The position numbers were made by a program, and so were the translations under genes. The notes beneath the pieces were generated by a model, which did not search any database, had not been told where the DNA came from, and was given only the letters and a program-made list of their open reading frames with translations. Positions 60,361-64,000 of a stretch of 64,000 bases of DNA are shown here, piece after piece; position 1 is the first letter of the stretch, and each line of letters opens with the position of its first letter. The DNA lies in the NCBI RefSeq assembly GCF_900167475.1, contig NZ_LT796768.1:1116001-1180000 (forward strand), given 5' to 3'. The DNA is from Aeromicrobium choanae (GTDB lineage Bacteria; Actinomycetota; Actinomycetes; Propionibacteriales; Nocardioidaceae).

Positions 60361-61820
60361 TGGTCACCCTTCCCGGCACGCGGCCTCGGCTCCCCGAGTC
60401 CGCCCAGCACCTGGTGCGCCGCTTCACCTACGGGTACAACGGGCGCCTGGCCGCCGACGTCCTGCGCCACCAGGATGCCGACGCGTGGTTCGAGGCGCAG
60501 CTGTCACCGGGCGCCGACCCCGAGGCGGACGCCACCTTGGCCTGGTTCCCCCACCTGCGGGACTCCCCCGCCCTGGCCTGGGAGAACGCGCGAGCGGGAG
60601 TCCACAACGGTGGTCAGTACGGCCACGACCTCGTCCGTCATACCCTCAGCCGACGCGTGACGGCGCGGTTCCAGGTGCACGAGGTGATGGTCGACTTCTG
60701 GTCCAACCTGCTGCACATCCCCGCCGGCGAGGACTCGAGCTTCCCGTGGCGCATGGACTACGACGCCAAGGCGATCCGACCGCACGCCCTGGGCACCTAC
60801 CGCGAGCTCCTGCGCGCGGCCGTGACCCATCCGTCGATGTCGGGCTACCTGTCCAACCATCGCAACACCAAGAGCCAGATCAACGAGAACCTGGGTCGCG
60901 AGCTGCTCGAGCTGTACACCGTGGGACGGACCGCGGGCTACAGCGAGGACGACGTGAAGAGCTCGGCCCGGCTGCTCACCGGGTTCACCGTGGCCGTCGG
61001 CAAGGACTACGCCGCGGGGTACGACCCGAGCCGGCACCACGTCGGCGCCGTCACCGTCCTCGGACGGAGGTTCGAGAACGCCGCCGCCGACGGCCGCGCC
61101 CAGGTCAACGCCTACCTCGACTGGCTCGCGGGCCGGCCCGAGACCGCCGCGCGCATCGCTCACCGGCTGTGCGTGCGATTCGTCAGCGACGATCCGCCGC
61201 AGAGCACGGTCGACGCCGTGGCCGCCACGTACCTCGACTCCGGCACGGACATCAAGGCCTGCCTGCGCACGCTCGTCCGCCATCCCGGCTTCCGCGCCGC
61301 GGCGTTCCGCAAGGCGCGCACTCCGGTGGAGGACGTGCTGGCCACCCAGCGCGCCTGCGACATCGTGCCGACCGGCGCGGGGTCGGGCACCCATCTCGAC
61401 TCGTTCACCTGGCACTGCACCTGGACGGGGCAGGCCCTGTTCTCGTGGCCGCGGCCCGACGGCTTCCCCGAGAACTCCGACACGTACCTCTCCCCCGCCC
61501 GGATGCTGCGCACGTGGACCACCCACACGTGGGCCGCCAACACCACCAGCACCCTGACGCAGGCCACGAAGCCGCAGGTGCGCGACCTGATCCCGCCGGT
61601 GTGGCCCCTCCCCCTCGAGGACCTCGTGCACCACCAGGCCGTGATGATGACCGGGCGCCAGGCCACCCGTGAGACGGTCGACGGTGCCGCGAAGCTGATC
61701 GGCAACCCCGCCACCCACGTGTTCACCAAGGCCTGGGAACGCGACACCGGCTACCTCGCCTGGATGCTCACCCTCATCCGTACGGCGATCCTCAACGCGC
61801 CGGAGGCGATGCTGCGATGA
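60360..61820 (+). CDS. DUF1800 family protein
   Basis: A 486-residue protein with the DUF1800 signatures: HLVRRFTYGYNGR at the start, HPSMSGYLSNHRNTKSQINE, and NLGRELLELYTVGRTAGYSE, then RTPVEDVLATQRACD. No signal peptide is visible, although family members are often exported. DUF1800 genes are almost always beside a DUF1501 gene, as here (four-base overlap), and the function of the pair is unknown. The start TGATG overlaps the preceding stop by one base, so the three genes form one transcript. Confidence 0.92.
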   Translation: MVTLPGTRPRLPESAQHLVRRFTYGYNGRLAADVLRHQDADAWFEAQLSPGADPEADATLAWFPHLRDSPALAWENARAGVHNGGQYGHDLVRHTLSRRVTARFQVHEVMVDFWSNLLHIPAGEDSSFPWRMDYDAKAIRPHALGTYRELLRAAVTHPSMSGYLSNHRNTKSQINENLGRELLELYTVGRTAGYSEDDVKSSARLLTGFTVAVGKDYAAGYDPSRHHVGAVTVLGRRFENAAADGRAQVNAYLDWLAGRPETAARIAHRLCVRFVSDDPPQSTVDAVAATYLDSGTDIKACLRTLVRHPGFRAAAFRKARTPVEDVLATQRACDIVPTGAGSGTHLDSFTWHCTWTGQALFSWPRPDGFPENSDTYLSPARMLRTWTTHTWAANTTSTLTQATKPQVRDLIPPVWPLPLEDLVHHQAVMMTGRQATRETVDGAAKLIGNPATHVFTKAWERDTGYLAWMLTLIRTAILNAPEAMLR

Positions 61821-63073
61821 CCAACGGCCACGACGACGCCTGCGCCGACTACGGCGTCACCCGCCGCAACGTGCTGAAGTCCGCCGGACTCATCGGCATG
61901 GCCGGCGTCTCCACGGTGATGTTCGGCGACGTGCTGACGTCCACGGCGTACGGAGCCACGAACGGCAACATCCTCGTCGTGCTGTCGCTGCGGGGCGGCG
62001 CCGACGGCATGTCGATGATGGTGCCCCACGCCGAGCCGGCCTACTACGCCGCGCGGCCGTCCATCGCGGTCAAGAAGGGCGAGCTGCTCCGGCCCGACGC
62101 CACCTTCGGCCTGCACCCGTCGTTCGCGCCGCTGGCAAGCCTGTGGGACAGCGGCAGGATGGCCGCCATCCACGCCGTCGGACTGCCCACACCGAACCGC
62201 TCGCACTTCGAGGCGATGGAGCTGGTCGAGGACGCCGACCCCGGCTCGTCGGAGCGCATCGGCTGGCTCAACCGCGTGATCGGCTGCTTCACGTCCAACG
62301 ACGTCTTCGACGGGATCCGCGTCGGGTCCACCGTCATGCCGACCTCGTTGATCGGGCCCGAGCCGTCGTTCGCGACGTCCGACTTCTCGTCCCTCTCGGT
62401 GCCCTGGGCCGACCACGCGACCCTCGGCCCGCGGCTGCGCTCGGTGCTCTCGACGATGTATCGCGACGCCGGGACCGTCATCGGGCGCGCGGGCCAGGAG
62501 GCCATCGCGCTGGACCGGCGCAGCGGCCCGATCGCCGCCGAGGAGAAGAAGGGGCCGCAGAACGGGGCGGTCTACCCCGAGCACAACGAGCTCGGGAAGG
62601 CCCTGGCGAGCTCCGCCGCGCTGATCCGCTCGGGTGTCGGGGTGCGCGCGATCGCGGTGGACTTCGGCGGCTGGGACCACCACGTCGACATCTCGTGGAG
62701 GATCAGCCGCCAGATCGAGCAGATGTCGCAGTCCATCGCGGCGTTCCTGACCGATCTCGGCCCGCACGCCTCACGCGTGACGATCGTGACGCTCAGCGAG
62801 TTCGGCCGGCGGTTGGGCCAGAACGGGGCGGCGGGACTCGACCACGGCTACGGCAACGCGGTCTTCGCGTTCGGCGCGGGCGTCAAGGGCGGCTACTACG
62901 CGAACTGGCCCACGCTCGCGAACGGGCGGCAGGTCGACGGCGACCTCGCCGTGACCACGGACTACCGCAACGTCCTGGCCGAGATCCTGCAGACGCGCTT
63001 CCCGGAGGTGGGGGTCGGGACCGTGTTCCCGGGGCTGGGCCGCACATCTCTGGGATTCATGTCGCCGCACTGA
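61817..63073 (+). CDS. DUF1501 family protein with Tat signal
   Basis: A 418-residue exported protein. The twin-arginine motif TRRNVLKSAGLIGMAGV is followed by a processing-like AYGA, so it should leave the cell folded through Tat. LVVLSLRGGADGMSMMVPH, NRSHFEAMELVED and FGGWDHHVDISWRISRQIEQ are the DUF1501 signatures (sulfatase-like fold, with metal-binding His and Asp). It partners with DUF1800. The stop codon lies inside an 18-base tandem duplication, so the last residues and the stop are repeated directly downstream in frame. Confidence 0.93.
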   Translation: MTNGHDDACADYGVTRRNVLKSAGLIGMAGVSTVMFGDVLTSTAYGATNGNILVVLSLRGGADGMSMMVPHAEPAYYAARPSIAVKKGELLRPDATFGLHPSFAPLASLWDSGRMAAIHAVGLPTPNRSHFEAMELVEDADPGSSERIGWLNRVIGCFTSNDVFDGIRVGSTVMPTSLIGPEPSFATSDFSSLSVPWADHATLGPRLRSVLSTMYRDAGTVIGRAGQEAIALDRRSGPIAAEEKKGPQNGAVYPEHNELGKALASSAALIRSGVGVRAIAVDFGGWDHHVDISWRISRQIEQMSQSIAAFLTDLGPHASRVTIVTLSEFGRRLGQNGAAGLDHGYGNAVFAFGAGVKGGYYANWPTLANGRQVDGDLAVTTDYRNVLAEILQTRFPEVGVGTVFPGLGRTSLGFMSPH

Positions 63074-63090
63074 TTCATGTCGCCGCACTG
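63055..63090 (+). repeat. 18-bp tandem duplication at the DUF1501 stop codon
   Basis: ATTCATGTCGCCGCACTG occurs twice head-to-tail (63055-63072 and 63073-63090). The first TGA ends the gene; the copy encodes the same FMSPH-stop again. It looks like a recent slippage event. Confidence 0.9.
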
Positions 63091-63106
63091 AGCGGTCCCG
63101 ACCGGC

Positions 63107-63514
63107 TCAGCTGGCGAACTGACGCACGCGCCGGCCGCCGATCTCCTCGATCGTGATCGCGATGTGCGTGGACGCACCCGTCGCACCGGCCCACGAGCTC
63201 GGCAGTCGGGTGCCGAACGACTCCAGCTGCTCGGCGGTGGCCTCCTGGGCGGTTCCACGCACGATGACGCTCCAGCCGGTCTGGTAGGTGTCGTCGTGGT
63301 GATCCGCCTCCAGCACGAACCGCCGATCGACGATCGTCGCCAGGCCCGAGGTGCGGCTCGTGCTGATCAGGATCGTGTCGTCGTCGTACGCGTAGTTGAC
63401 GGGCAGCAGCTCCAGGCGGTCGCCGGCGTCGAACGCGATCCGCGCGAACCGGCCGACCTTCAGCAGCTCACGGCACTCGTCCTGGTCCAACTCCTGGATC
63501 GTTCCGGTGCTCAT
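63107..63514 (-). CDS. Pyridoxamine 5'-phosphate oxidase family (PPOX) protein
   Basis: A 135-residue split-barrel protein from the ATG at 63514 (MSTGTIQELDQDECRELLKV); an in-frame ATG lies 15 bases upstream. GRFARIAFDAGDRLELLPVNYAYDDDTILI is the first barrel part, and WSVIVRGTAQEATAEQLES the second (written here in pieces). Such small members bind FMN, F420 or heme and often act as general reductases or in stress. The cofactor cannot be told. It lies between the DUF1501 gene (convergent) and the lysoplasmalogenase-like gene (divergent). Confidence 0.87.
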   Translation of the reverse strand: MSTGTIQELDQDECRELLKVGRFARIAFDAGDRLELLPVNYAYDDDTILISTSRTSGLATIVDRRFVLEADHHDDTYQTGWSVIVRGTAQEATAEQLESFGTRLPSSWAGATGASTHIAITIEEIGGRRVRQFAS

Positions 63515-63542
63515 GGATCCATTGTGCACGTGTGAGCCGCGT

Positions 63543-63548
63543 TACGGT
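63543..63548 (+). promoter_or_regulatory. -10 element, likely leaderless start of the YhhN-type gene
   Basis: TACGGT fits TAnnnT and ends six bases before the ATG at 63555. There is no ribosome site, so translation is probably leaderless, as proposed for radA. Confidence 0.45.
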
Positions 63549-63554
63549 GAGCCC

Positions 63555-64000
63555 ATGAACTCGCTCCGGAGCCCCTGGCTCGCCGCCTTCGGCATCGCCG
63601 TCGTGGTGCACCTGGCCCTCGTGCTGGCGCAGGCCCAGCCCTGGGACAGCATCACCAAGTGCCTCCTCGCCCCTCTCCTCGTCGCGTGGGTGATCGAGCA
63701 GCGCGGTCCGCGACTCCTCGCGATCGCGCTGGTCCTCTGCCTGTTCGGTGACCTCTTCCTGGAGATCGACGGCCTCTTCATCGCCGGCATGGCGTCGTTC
63801 GCCGCGGCGCACGTGTGCTTCGTGACCTTCTTCGTCCGCCGCGGCGCCCTCGACGTGCTGCGCCGCACCGTCTGGATCCCGCTCGCCCTCGCGGCGGGAG
63901 CGGTCCTGCTGCTGGCCTGGGTGTGGTCGGGCCTCGAGCCGGGGCTTCGCGTCCCGGTCGTGGTCTACGCCCTGCTGCTCGCCTCGACGGCCGCCACGGC
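63555..64000 (+). CDS. Lysoplasmalogenase-like (YhhN family) membrane protein, C-terminus outside the window
   Basis: The first 148 codons of a polytopic membrane protein, cut by the window end. Helices are at about 8-26 (LAAFGIAVVVHLALVLAQA), 36-50, 53-72 and onwards. The family features are the ALVLCLFGDLFLE segment with its Asp in the membrane and FIAGMASFAAAHVCFVTFF (G-x-x-x-F-x-x-x-H). Relatives hydrolyse the vinyl-ether bond of lysoplasmalogens, and many bacterial members have unknown substrates. Start at 63555 is the only ATG that fits. Confidence 0.8.
   Translation, partial: MNSLRSPWLAAFGIAVVVHLALVLAQAQPWDSITKCLLAPLLVAWVIEQRGPRLLAIALVLCLFGDLFLEIDGLFIAGMASFAAAHVCFVTFFVRRGALDVLRRTVWIPLALAAGAVLLLAWVWSGLEPGLRVPVVVYALLLASTAAT

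Overview
The window is high-GC actinobacterial DNA: codons end almost always in G or C, -10 elements are of the TAnnnT kind, and some transcripts look leaderless. The gene order radA-disA-(membrane protein)-mutY ... clpC ... lysS-coaX-panD-panC-(DUF2520) matches the block known in Mycobacterium tuberculosis (Rv3585 to Rv3603c). Gene content (two DUF1800/DUF1501 partners, coiled-coil DivIVA-type proteins, many SDR/MDR enzymes and ABC importers) suggests a Nocardioidaceae-like soil organism, for example Aeromicrobium or Nocardioides. The genus is inference.

Layout. 1-7,000: a degenerate acyltransferase-3-like membrane protein (cut by the window edge), a cysteine-rich protein, a glyoxalase-like protein, then radA, disA, an anchored secreted protein, mutY and a GrpB-type nucleotidyltransferase-fold protein. 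7,000-8,980: a VOC - disrupted monooxygenase - TetR operon behind a 17-bp palindrome. 9,000-11,640: clpC. 11,700-25,710: about 14 kb that separates clpC from lysS and replaces lsr2 at this site. It holds an MFS pump, a putative organosulfur or similar uptake-and-oxidation cluster (SsuA/THI5-like protein without signal peptide, dipeptide-type ABC importer, luciferase-like monooxygenase, OsmC-like protein) with a shared DNA motif, a solo IS3 OrfA-like gene, a nitroreductase, and an unusual four-gene cassette (beta-barrel protein, duplicated-motif coiled-coil protein, metzincin-type protease, HEAT-repeat protein).

25,800-33,830: lysS, plsC-like, GDPD, coaX-panD-panC-DUF2520, a pyruvyl-transferase-like gene and tRNA-Lys(UUU), with three intergenic hairpin elements built on ACTTTTG. 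33,870-41,660: a NitT/TauT-type importer in one overlapping operon with a GlcD-like flavoenzyme and a hydrolase, next to a GAF-PucR regulator. 41,700-49,170: a complete branched-chain keto-acid catabolic operon (E1alpha, E1beta, E2, E3, acyl-CoA dehydrogenase, SDR) divergent from an Lrp/AsnC regulator. 49,200-51,250: an FMN alpha-hydroxy-acid dehydrogenase divergent from a GntR regulator across two palindromic operators. 51,300-54,880: an SDR/TetR/MDR/hydrolase group with three copies of TGA(C/G)T-N2-A(C/G)TCA in its promoters.

54,890-64,000: an NADP-dependent oxidoreductase; three long coiled-coil proteins, two of them with DivIVA-like N-termini, that look like a Scy/FilP-type polar scaffold module ending in a strong intrinsic terminator; an exported CAP-like/DUF1800/DUF1501 operon; a PPOX-family protein; and the start of a lysoplasmalogenase-like membrane protein. 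There are no stretches over 300 bases without a gene, no rRNA genes and no CRISPR arrays.
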